In this document: piece after piece, positions 1 through 6,795 of the stretch | Layout of the letters: every line of letters begins with the position of its first letter | Numbering within the stretch: the first letter of the stretch is position 1 | Assembly: GCA_035604595.1 (NCBI GenBank) | Contig: DATNIE010000024.1 | Span: 1 to 16,902, forward strand | Length of the DNA: 16,902 bases | DNA from: CAIKZZ01 sp035604595 | GTDB taxonomy: Bacteria > Pseudomonadota > Gammaproteobacteria > Steroidobacterales > Steroidobacteraceae | Reading direction: 5' to 3' | The notes under the pieces: model-generated | What the model was told of the DNA's origin: nothing | Databases searched by the model: none | What the model saw: only the letters and a program-made list of their open reading frames with translations | Made by a program: the position numbers and the translations under genes

Positions 1-681
1 CGTCTGCCCCTGATAACCCTGATCGCCCCAGACGCGCGTCTCCCGCCCATGCAGCAGATACGGCAGTGCATCCACATCCGACACGTTGGCCGCCGAGGCG
101 AGGATCGTGTGGATCAGCTTCGTCTTGCTGTCCACGCCCACGTGCGCCTTCATACCGAAGTACCACTGCTGGCCCTTCGCCACCTGGTGCATCTCCGGGT
201 CGCGCTTGCCATCCTTGTTCTTGGTCGAGCTCGGCGCACTAATAATGGTCGCATCCACGATCGTGCCATTGGAGATCTTGATGCCGTTGCGGTGCAGGTG
301 CTCGTTGACCGCCCGCAGCAGTGTCTTGCCCAGCTTGTTCCGCTCGAGCAGGTGCCGGAACTTGCAGATCGTCGTCTCATCAGGCGCACCTTCCACACCC
401 AGGTCGATGCCCACAAAGCTGCGCATCGCCACCGAGTCGTACAGCGCTTCCTCAACCGCAGGGTCCGAGAGGTTGAACCACAACTGCAGGAAATAGATCC
501 GCAGCATCCGTTCCAGGGGAATCGGTGGCCGGCCTCCTTGCTCGCTGACCTTCGGATATACCGTCGCAACCGCCGCCGTCATCTCCGGCCAGGGAATTAC
601 CCGGTCCATGTCTGCCAGGAATTGCGCTCGCCGCGTCGTCTTCCCGTACTTCTCAAATCCGGTCAGCGTCTGCTGCTTCAT
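1..681 (-). CDS. IS5-family transposase, partial (C-terminus outside window)
   Basis: The 227 visible residues start at an ATG (679-681) with MKQQTLTGFEKYGKTTRRAQ and read without a stop to the window edge. An N-terminal DUF772-type domain covers about residues 45-125, including the segment RPPIPLERMLRIYFLQLWFN. The DDE catalytic domain begins with TIVDATIISAPSSTKNKDGK (first acidic residue D143), then QWYFGMKAHVGVD, and reaches VWGDQGYQGQ (second Asp D220). The final catalytic Glu would be just outside the window. It acts as a DNA strand transferase for its own element. There is no strong ribosome binding site before the ATG. The visible part has no frameshift, so the copy may be intact. Confidence 0.92.
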   Translation of the reverse strand, partial: MKQQTLTGFEKYGKTTRRAQFLADMDRVIPWPEMTAAVATVYPKVSEQGGRPPIPLERMLRIYFLQLWFNLSDPAVEEALYDSVAMRSFVGIDLGVEGAPDETTICKFRHLLERNKLGKTLLRAVNEHLHRNGIKISNGTIVDATIISAPSSTKNKDGKRDPEMHQVAKGQQWYFGMKAHVGVDSKTKLIHTILASAANVSDVDALPYLLHGRETRVWGDQGYQGQT

Positions 682-713
682 CGCGGTACTCGCATGAGAA
701 TGACTGCGGTATC

Positions 714-740
714 AGACTCTACCGGTAAATCAGAGTTTCC
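714..740 (-). repeat. Candidate IS5 terminal inverted repeat and tip
   Basis: The tip read outward-in on the minus strand begins GGAAACTCTGATTTAC. Inside it AGACTCT (714-720) and AGAGTTT (732-738) form a near-perfect internal inverted pair. The partner repeat at the far end of the element is not in the window, so the exact length of the inverted repeat cannot be set. Confidence 0.5.
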
Positions 741-744
741 TTAG
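741..744. repeat. Candidate 4-bp target site duplication (TTAG / CTAA) over the puuA stop
   Basis: TTAG on the plus strand (CTAA on the minus strand) abuts the inferred IS tip and fits the YTAR target of the IS5 group. It contains the TAA stop codon (741-743, complement) of the puuA-like gene. Only one copy is visible; the second should lie at the other end of the element. Confidence 0.55.
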
Positions 745-2081
745 ACATTGAGCAGCAGGTGTTCCCGCTCCCAGGCCGAGATGACCTGCAGAAACGCTTC
801 GTGCTCGCTCTCCTTGACTGCCGAGAACGCGACGACGAAGCGCTCGCCGAACAGGTCGACCAGCGGCCGGCACTCGCGCAGCAGCCGCAGCGCCTCCGCA
901 AGCGTGCGCGGCAGCTGGAAAGGAAGGTCATAGGCGCTGCCGGAAATCGGCTCGGTTGGCTTGAGGCCCTCCACCATCCCGAGGTAGCCGCAGGCGAGCG
1001 AGGCGGCCATCGCCAGATAGGAGTTCGCGTCGGCGCCGCCGCAGCGGTTCTCGACGCGGCGCGCCGCCGGCGAGGACATCGGAACCCTGAGCCCGGCCGT
1101 GCGATTGTCATAGCCCCAGTGCACGTTGATCGGTGCCGAGTTGTGTGGCGTCGTGCGCCGGTAGCTGTTGACGTTCGGCGCGAACAGTGACATCGCCGCC
1201 GGCAGGTACCGCTGCAGCCCGGCGATGTGGGAGAAGAACAGCGAGGTCGGTGATCCATCCGCCGCGCTGAAGACGTTCTGGCGGGTCTTCACGTCGACGA
1301 TGCTCTGGTGCAGGTGCATCGCGCTTCCCGGTTCCTTGGCGTGCGGCTTCGCCATGAACGTCGCATACATCTTGTGGCGCAAGGCTGCCTCGCGCGCCGT
1401 CCGCTTGAACATGAACGCCTGGTCGGCGAGGTTGAGCGCGTCGCCGTGCAGCAGGTTGATCTCCATCTGCGCGGCGCCGGCCTCATGGATCAGCGTGTCG
1501 ATCTCGATCTCCTGGGCCTCGCAGAACGCATAGACGTCGTCGAACAGCGGATCGAACTCGTTGACGGCGGCGATCGAGTAGCTCTGCCGCCCGATCTCGG
1601 GGCGCCCCGAACGGCCGATCGGCGGTTTCAACGGGTAGTCCGAGTCGATGTTCGGCTCGACCAGGAAGAACTCGAGCTCCGGGGCGATCACCGGCTCCCA
1701 GCCATGCCCCGCATACAGGTCGAGCACGCGCCGCAGCACGTAGCGCGGCGCCATCGGCACCGGCCGGCCGTCGCCGTAGAAGCAGTCGTGGATCACCTGC
1801 GCGGTCGGCTCCGCCGCCCACGGGACGACGCGGATCGTCGTGGGATCCGCCTTCAGCACGATGTCAATCTCCGATGGGCTGATCGCGCTCTCGTCCTCCG
1901 GATACTCACCGGTGACCGTCTGCAGGAAGATGGACTCCGGCAGGCGCATGCCCTCTTCCTCGATGTATTTCTCCGCCGGTACAACCTTGCCGCGCGCGAC
2001 ACCGGCCATGTCGGGGATGATCGCCTCGACCTCGGAGATGCCGTGGTCCTTCAAGAACTGCCTGATCGGGCTCGTGCTCAT
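741..2081 (-). CDS. puuA: Gamma-glutamylputrescine synthetase-like glutamine synthetase family enzyme
   Basis: This family ligates glutamate to putrescine (or another amine) with ATP, the first step of the Puu route to GABA. The protein has 446 residues, near the usual length. The N-terminal beta-grasp segment starts MSTSPIRQFLKDHGISEVEA. The catalytic domain has metal-site glutamates in APELEFFL (E135/E137) and HEAGAAQMEINL (E200), the histidine motif GSAMHLHQS (around 253-260), the nucleotide segment INVHWGYDNRTAGLRVP (about 318-334) and ENRCGGADANSYLA (about 344-357). The match to PuuA/SpuI-type proteins is better than to housekeeping GlnA, and there is no GlnA-type adenylylation-site region. 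It follows puuD by 3 bases, with AGGTGA as a modest ribosome site before ATG, so the two are probably one operon. Its stop codon is the IS target. The exact amine substrate is inferred from context. Confidence 0.88.
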   Translation of the reverse strand: MSTSPIRQFLKDHGISEVEAIIPDMAGVARGKVVPAEKYIEEEGMRLPESIFLQTVTGEYPEDESAISPSEIDIVLKADPTTIRVVPWAAEPTAQVIHDCFYGDGRPVPMAPRYVLRRVLDLYAGHGWEPVIAPELEFFLVEPNIDSDYPLKPPIGRSGRPEIGRQSYSIAAVNEFDPLFDDVYAFCEAQEIEIDTLIHEAGAAQMEINLLHGDALNLADQAFMFKRTAREAALRHKMYATFMAKPHAKEPGSAMHLHQSIVDVKTRQNVFSAADGSPTSLFFSHIAGLQRYLPAAMSLFAPNVNSYRRTTPHNSAPINVHWGYDNRTAGLRVPMSSPAARRVENRCGGADANSYLAMAASLACGYLGMVEGLKPTEPISGSAYDLPFQLPRTLAEALRLLRECRPLVDLFGERFVVAFSAVKESEHEAFLQVISAWEREHLLLNV

Positions 2082-2084
2082 GGG

Positions 2085-2861
2085 TCACCTGTCGTCGTTC
2101 GCCGCGGCCGCCCCGCGTGCGTGGGCCCTGGCAGCCGCGCCGAAGGCGGCGAACAGGGCCGTGGAGAACTCATTAGAAAGCACCTGCCATTCCGGGTGCC
2201 ACTGCACCGCCAGCGCAAAACCGCCCGCGTCCGCCACGCGGACCGCCTCGACCACTCCGTCGGTCGCGCGCCCCTCCACGACAAGGCCCGCGCCCAGCCG
2301 GTCGATACCCTGCGAATGCAGGGAGTTGACCTTGATCCGGTTGCGGCCCGCGAGCCGGGCGAGCACGCCGCCCGGGGTGAGCTCAACATCGTGCGTCGGC
2401 GCGTACTGGGCCTCGAGCGGCTGGGTCGCGTCCTCCTTGTGCATCAGCAGTCCCGGGACTTCGTGTAGCTTCTGGTGCAGCGTGCCGCCGTAGGCGACGT
2501 TGAGCTCCTGGAAGCCCCGGCAGATGGCCAGCAGTGGCAGCCCCGCCGCCACGGTGCGCGGAATCAGCGGCAGCGTCGTCGCATCGCGCTCGGGGTCATG
2601 CCACGTGCCGGGCGCACTTGCGGGGCCGTCATAGTGATGCGGTTCGACATTTGAGGGGCTGCCGGTCAGCAGCACGCCGTCGCAGCGTTCCAGCAGCACC
2701 TCCAATTCGAGCTGCTCGCCGAATGCCGGCACGATCAGCGGCAGCGCGTCGGCCGCCTCGGCGAGTGCCTTCAGGTACTTCTCGCCGACGCAATGGAACC
2801 AGTGGCTGCCCAACAGCCTCCGGTCGGCGGGTACGCCGATGATGGGTTTGCGCGCACGCAT
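2085..2861 (-). CDS. puuD: Gamma-glutamyl-GABA hydrolase-like class I amidotransferase (peptidase C26)
   Basis: PuuD hydrolyses gamma-glutamyl-GABA to glutamate and GABA in the cytoplasm. The 258 residues start MRARKPIIGVPADRR, typical of the family. The nucleophile elbow LLAICRGFQELN holds C114, and the C-terminal AVQWHPEW supplies the His-Glu pair H222 and E224. The motifs DGVLLTGSPSNVEPHHY (about 61-77) and NSLHSQGIDRLG (about 179-190) are also typical. It leads a two-gene operon with the puuA-like gene. The ATG (2859-2861) is immediately next to a predicted PuuR operator, and no Shine-Dalgarno sequence precedes it. Related hydrolases of other gamma-glutamyl compounds cannot be ruled out. 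Confidence 0.9.
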   Translation of the reverse strand: MRARKPIIGVPADRRLLGSHWFHCVGEKYLKALAEAADALPLIVPAFGEQLELEVLLERCDGVLLTGSPSNVEPHHYDGPASAPGTWHDPERDATTLPLIPRTVAAGLPLLAICRGFQELNVAYGGTLHQKLHEVPGLLMHKEDATQPLEAQYAPTHDVELTPGGVLARLAGRNRIKVNSLHSQGIDRLGAGLVVEGRATDGVVEAVRVADAGGFALAVQWHPEWQVLSNEFSTALFAAFGAAARAHARGAAAANDDR

Positions 2862-2878
2862 GTTAATTATATTGAACA
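2861..2878. promoter_or_regulatory. Predicted PuuR operator at the puuD start
   Basis: The 18-mer TGTTAATTATATTGAACA matches its own reverse complement at 14 of 18 positions. It agrees at 14 of 18 positions with the candidate operator in front of the puuR-like gene (8476-8493). On the minus strand it matches 12 of 15 positions of the E. coli PuuR consensus as I recall it (AAAATATAATGAACA, reverse complement). The site touches the puuD start codon, so a bound repressor would block transcription start or early elongation. This is inference from sequence only. Confidence 0.65.
2866..2871 (-). promoter_or_regulatory. TATAAT box just upstream of puuD (possible -10)
   Basis: A perfect TATAAT on the minus strand lies within the predicted operator, with only four bases (TAAC) between it and the puuD ATG. 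That gap is short even for a leaderless transcript. It is either a -10 box driving a leaderless mRNA or simply the AT-rich core of the operator. No good -35 lies 16-18 bases upstream. A weak alternative, TTGATG with CTGAAT 16 bases later, sits further upstream. Confidence 0.35.
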
Positions 2879-3211
2879 GCGGCCCGATTCAGCCGAGCCG
2901 GTGGACCGCATCAATTTAACCATACCGGAGGCGCCGCCGTCGCCACCCCGATCGGCAAATGAGGCCTCGAACGAGCCTTTTATTCCGTATGTTGCGGCGC
3001 ACACGCGGGTCCAGCCGCCGAATCGGCTGGGTAGGCAGGCATGACCCGTCGAATCGCGCCGCTAACAAAATCTTAAACGCTGCTCTTGACAGGCCGCGCG
3101 ACATCCGGGCTTCCCACCGGCCGCCCCGGGACACAGATGACGGCCACCGCGGAACCCGCCGCCTGCTGGTGCACACGCACGCCGGGTGCCCGGCCGGCGC
3201 CCGGCGTCGCG
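2879..3211. other. Intergenic region between rlmKL end and puuD start
   Basis: About 330 bases separate the end of rlmKL from the puuD operator. The part nearest puuD should hold its promoter. AT-rich patches occur around 2911-2921 and 3065-3077. Frames crossing the region show no recognisable protein, and those on the plus strand run on into the antisense of rlmKL. The only other structure I can support is the strong hairpin at 3179-3207. Confidence 0.6.
3179..3207 (-). terminator. Strong hairpin just after the rlmKL stop
   Basis: ACGCCGGGTGCC (3179-3190) pairs with GGCGCCCGGCGT (3196-3207) over 12 positions with one non-Watson-Crick (T opposite G) position and a 5-base loop. It begins 5 bases beyond the rlmKL stop codon on the minus strand. 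No T-tract follows, so if it terminates transcription it does so imperfectly or with help from another factor. It may instead stabilise the 3' end of the message. Confidence 0.5.
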
Positions 3212-5374
3212 CTAAACCTCCGTTCGCCGCAGCACGAAGCAGTGATGTATGCGCGGGCTGCGTTCGAAGTCCTTCGGGATCGTCGCGCGCGAGATGTCCT
3301 CGACCACGAGCCCCGGCAGCGCGGCGGCGTCGAGGACGAAGCGCGCGTAGTTGGTCGAGAACACGAGCACCCCGGCCGGCGCCAGCAGCCGTGCGGTCGC
3401 GCAGAGCAGCGCGACGTGATCGCGCTGCACCTCGAGCGTGCCGGTCATTTTTTTCGAATTTGAAAACGTCGGCGGATCAAGAAACACGAGGTCCCAGCCG
3501 CCGGCCGGCGCGCCCTGCAGCCATTCGCGCACGTCCGCCTGCGTCAGCACGTGCTCCCGTCCGCTAAAGCCATTGAGGCGGAGGTTGCGGCCCGCCCAGT
3601 CGAGGTAGCCACGCGAGAGGTCGACGGTCATGGTCGCCGTGGCCCCGCCGGCGGCGGCGTACACGGTCGCGGTTCCCGTGTAGCCGAACAGGTTCAGAAA
3701 CCGGCGGCCGGCGGCGAGCTCGCGCAGTCGCGCACGGGTCAGGCGGTGATCGAGAAACAGCCCCGTGTCGAGGTAGTCGTCGAAATTCACCAGGAACCTG
3801 AGGCCGCCTTCGGCGACTTCATGAAACTCCTGTTCGGCCGCGAGCTTCGGATACTGAGCGGCGCCCCGCTGGCGCCGCCGGGTGCGAAACCAGATGCGCT
3901 CATCGGCGAGTCCGAGCACGTCTGGCAACACCGCGACCGCCTCGGCGCGTCGCGTCCGCACCTTCTCCTCGGCGACCGACGGTGGCGCGGCGTACTCCTG
4001 CACGCAGGCGTAGCGGTCGCCGTTGCCGTAGATGTCGATCGCGAAGGCATATTCGGGCATGTCGGCGTCGTAGGCACGCCAGCAGCTGATGTCCTCGCGA
4101 CGTGCCCACTTGCCGCGTACGTCGAGGTTCTTGCGCAGCCGGTTGGCGAACATCTTCGCGCCCGGCGCCTCGCGCCGGGCCGGATCCACCGGCGGCAGGC
4201 GCCCGGGACGGCGCTCGCGCGTGTAGTACGCGGGCGCGATCTCGAAGCGCAGCAGCCGCACCTCGATCGGCCCGTTGAACAGGCGGTGCGTGCGTCGCGC
4301 CTCGAGTTTGAGTTCCCGCCCGAGCGCCGGATTGCCGGTCAGCACGGCGACGTGCCAGCCGTCGAAGTGCTCGCGCAGGACCCGGCCGAGCTCTGCGTAC
4401 AACGTGCGCAGCGTATCGACCTCGCCGAGGCGCTCCCCGTACGGGGGATTGGCGAGCAACAGGCCGCGCGGTGACGGCGCCTGGACCTGCGCAAGCTCCC
4501 GTTTGTCGAACTGCACCAGCTCGCCGACGCCGGCGGCCACGGCAGCCGCGCGCGCCGCATCCACCGCGTGCGCGTCGTGATCGCTGCCGAAGATGCGTCC
4601 GCGGGGCCAGGCAGAGGCGTTCGCCCGCTCGATCGCCTCGCGTCGCAGCGCGTCCCAGGCCGCCGCGTCATGTCCGGCCCACCCGAGGAACCCGAAGTAG
4701 TCACGCGTCAAACCGGGCGCGCGGTCTGCCGCGATCAGTGCGGCCTCGATGGGGAGCGTCCCCGAGCCGCACATGGGATCGAGAAACGCCCCGCCGGAGG
4801 CGGCGATCTCGGGCCAGCCTGAGCGCAGCAGCAGCGCCGCGGCCAGATTCTCCTTCAGCGGTGCCGCCACACCCGCCCCACGCCAGCCGCGCCGGTGCAG
4901 ACTTTCGCCGGACAAGTCGATCGCGAACAGCGCCTGGTCTCTGGCCAGGCGCACGCTGACGCGCACGCTCGGCCGGGCGGTGTCGATGTTTGGGCGCGAG
5001 CCACGCCGCTCGCGTAGCTGGTCGACGATCGCGTCCTTGACCTTGAGGGCGCCGTAGCGCGTGTGGGTGATGGCCGAGCGCGTCGCATCGAAGTCGACGG
5101 CGAGCGTCGCCGTGGGCGCGACGTGCAGCGACCAGTCGATCTCCCGTGCCGCCGCATACAGTGCCTCGGGAGTCGCCGCCGGCGCCTCGGCGAGCTCGAG
5201 CAGCACGCGGCTCGCCACCCGTGACCACAGGCATGCCCAGTAGCCGACTGCGAGCGCGCCGCTGAACGTCACGCCCCAGGGGCGCTCGTGGCAGTTGCTG
5301 GCGCCGGCCACCGCGAGCTCGGCGGCCAGCAGGTCGGCGGCACCGGTCGGGGCGGTGGCGAGAAACTCGTGCAT
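3212..5374 (-). CDS. rlmL: Bifunctional 23S rRNA methyltransferase RlmKL (m2G2445 / m7G2069)
   Basis: Fused RlmL (N2-methylation of G2445) and RlmK (N7-methylation of G2069) act on 23S rRNA during 50S assembly. The 720 residues match the usual length of about 700. A THUMP-containing N-terminus covers about 1-155. The first methyltransferase domain has FLDPMCGSGTLPIEA (about 197-211) and the catalytic LANPPYGERLGE (about 307-318). The second has NLFGYTGTATVYAA (from about 560) and FLDPPTFSNSKKM (about 631-643), the RlmK signature. The start ATG (5372-5374) overlaps the upstream nuclease stop as TGATG, so translation is probably coupled. The stop is followed by a strong hairpin. Confidence 0.95.
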   Translation of the reverse strand: MHEFLATAPTGAADLLAAELAVAGASNCHERPWGVTFSGALAVGYWACLWSRVASRVLLELAEAPAATPEALYAAAREIDWSLHVAPTATLAVDFDATRSAITHTRYGALKVKDAIVDQLRERRGSRPNIDTARPSVRVSVRLARDQALFAIDLSGESLHRRGWRGAGVAAPLKENLAAALLLRSGWPEIAASGGAFLDPMCGSGTLPIEAALIAADRAPGLTRDYFGFLGWAGHDAAAWDALRREAIERANASAWPRGRIFGSDHDAHAVDAARAAAVAAGVGELVQFDKRELAQVQAPSPRGLLLANPPYGERLGEVDTLRTLYAELGRVLREHFDGWHVAVLTGNPALGRELKLEARRTHRLFNGPIEVRLLRFEIAPAYYTRERRPGRLPPVDPARREAPGAKMFANRLRKNLDVRGKWARREDISCWRAYDADMPEYAFAIDIYGNGDRYACVQEYAAPPSVAEEKVRTRRAEAVAVLPDVLGLADERIWFRTRRRQRGAAQYPKLAAEQEFHEVAEGGLRFLVNFDDYLDTGLFLDHRLTRARLRELAAGRRFLNLFGYTGTATVYAAAGGATATMTVDLSRGYLDWAGRNLRLNGFSGREHVLTQADVREWLQGAPAGGWDLVFLDPPTFSNSKKMTGTLEVQRDHVALLCATARLLAPAGVLVFSTNYARFVLDAAALPGLVVEDISRATIPKDFERSPRIHHCFVLRRTEV

Positions 5375-6795
5375 CAGTCGAGCTGCACGATGCGCGCAGC
5401 CCCCGGCGCGGCGAGAAAGCGCTTCAGTATCCGGTAGACGTCCGGATCAAACGATGCCGCGTCGGCATCGAGTCCCTCGGCCGCGTCGCGCTCGCGTACC
5501 GTGCCGAGATAGCGCCAGTCCGACAGCACGTGCAGATCCTCCTCGCCGCGCCAGTCGCGCTCCGCGACCAGCACCCGGCCCCGGTACGGCCATGGCTTGA
5601 GGCGCAGCGCGGCCAGCGCAAGGCGCACGCGCGTGTCGTGCAGCACGGCCGGCTCCTTGCCGATGCATGCCCCGCGGCAGCGCTGCAGCTGATAGGCAAA
5701 GCACGATCCGCCGGCCGCGGCATCGCCGCCGCCACGCTCCAGCCCGAGCACGCGGGCGCACAGCTGGTGCGCGCGGGCGATTTCCTCGACCGCGCGCGCC
5801 GCCGATCGCGGATCCCGGTACAGCCCGTACACTTCCTGCTGGTCCGCCGCCGCGAGCGCGTCGAGCTCGACGATGTCGATCCGTGCCGGTGCGCCGGCGA
5901 CCGGCCTGAGCCGCAGCGTCCATGCCGCACCGCTCGTCCCGCGCCGGCGATTGTGCAGCGGCTGCTCGGCCTTGATGGCGCGCGCCTCGATCAGCAGCGC
6001 CCCGAGCTCGCCCGCCGTCTCGGTCCAGGCGACCCGTTGCACCTGGCGGGCAAGGCGCTGCTCGGCCGCGGAGCGGTGTGCAGCGGCGAAGTGGTCCAGC
6101 ACGCGCGTGCGGATGCTGCGGCTCTTGCCGACGTACAATAGCGCGCCGCTTTCCCCGTAGAACCGGTAGACGCCGGGGCCGTCGGGCAGATCGTCGGCGA
6201 GTCCCGGCGGCAACTGGGCTGGCAGCGGAGTTTCGCGCAGCAGCAACTCGACGGCCTCCGTCAGCCGGGCGGGCGCCACCTCCCGGCGCCAGCAGGCCAG
6301 CAAGTCGTTCAGCACCCGCGCATCGCCGAGCGCACGGTGCCTGGCTGCGCAGTCGAGGCCATGCCGCGCGATGACAGCGTCGAGGTTGTGGCGCGGCTCG
6401 CCGGGGTACAGGCGCCGCGACAGCTTCACCGTGCACAGTGCCTTCGCGGCCCAGCTGATGCCGAGCCGCGCGAGCTCGGTGCGGATGAAACCGTAGTCGA
6501 AGCGGGCGTTGTGCGCCACGAACAGCCGCCCGTGGAGGCGGCTCAGCAGTTCGCGATGCACCGCCTCGAACGGCGGCGCATCGGCCACCATCTCGTTCGT
6601 GATGCCGGTGAATGCCGAGATCTGCGGCGGGACCCGGGTTCCTGGATTCACGAGCGTCGACCACTCGCGGACGGCACCGTCGCGATCGATCTCGACGGTG
6701 CCGATCTCTATTATCCGGTGCCAGGCCGCGTGGCCGCCGGTGGTTTCCAGATCGACGCAGACGAGATCGCGATCGAGCCCCGTCTCCCCGCTCAA
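5374..6795 (-). CDS. DEDDh 3'-5' exonuclease fused to a UvrC/Cho-like GIY-YIG nuclease
   Basis: The 473-residue protein joins two nucleases. The N-terminal DnaQ/epsilon-like exonuclease (about 10-170) has all five DEDDh residues: D15 and E17 in CVDLETTG, D100 in AHNARFDYGF, and H153 and D158 in RHRALGDAR. The GIY-YIG domain (about 204-285) has GPGVYRFY, LLYVGKS, SIRTRV, the metal-site E270 in LLIEARAIK and PLHN, as in UvrC and Cho. A UvrC-like cysteine set follows: C346, C365, C373 and C377; the last three have the UvrC spacing (x7, x3). The C-terminal 90 residues are not recognised. There is no HhH domain or RNase H-like UvrC endonuclease half. It probably incises and trims DNA in repair; the substrate is unknown. 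The start is TTG (6793-6795), overlapping the aguB stop by 4 bases (TTGA), with no in-frame ATG nearby. Confidence 0.85.
   Translation of the reverse strand: MSGETGLDRDLVCVDLETTGGHAAWHRIIEIGTVEIDRDGAVREWSTLVNPGTRVPPQISAFTGITNEMVADAPPFEAVHRELLSRLHGRLFVAHNARFDYGFIRTELARLGISWAAKALCTVKLSRRLYPGEPRHNLDAVIARHGLDCAARHRALGDARVLNDLLACWRREVAPARLTEAVELLLRETPLPAQLPPGLADDLPDGPGVYRFYGESGALLYVGKSRSIRTRVLDHFAAAHRSAAEQRLARQVQRVAWTETAGELGALLIEARAIKAEQPLHNRRRGTSGAAWTLRLRPVAGAPARIDIVELDALAAADQQEVYGLYRDPRSAARAVEEIARAHQLCARVLGLERGGGDAAAGGSCFAYQLQRCRGACIGKEPAVLHDTRVRLALAALRLKPWPYRGRVLVAERDWRGEEDLHVLSDWRYLGTVRERDAAEGLDADAASFDPDVYRILKRFLAAPGAARIVQLD

Larger units (their letters stand above)
1..740 (-). mobile_element. 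IS5-family (IS5 group) insertion sequence, one end only
   Basis: The stretch holds a minus-strand IS5-type transposase that runs off the window, followed upstream by about 59 bases of element tip. I place the element boundary at 740. The outermost bases read from the element side are GGAAACTCTGATTTAC, a plausible IS5-type terminal repeat. They are followed directly by TTAG, which fits the YTAR target known for the IS5 group. The other end, and so the second copy of the inverted repeat and target duplication, lies outside the window. The exact terminus is an inference; the IS identity is well supported by the transposase. Confidence 0.85.

Noticed and set aside
2793..3567. Plus-strand frames over the puuD start, the intergenic gap and the rlmKL end
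   Set aside because: They are Arg/Pro-rich, run antisense into well-supported genes and lack ribosome sites.
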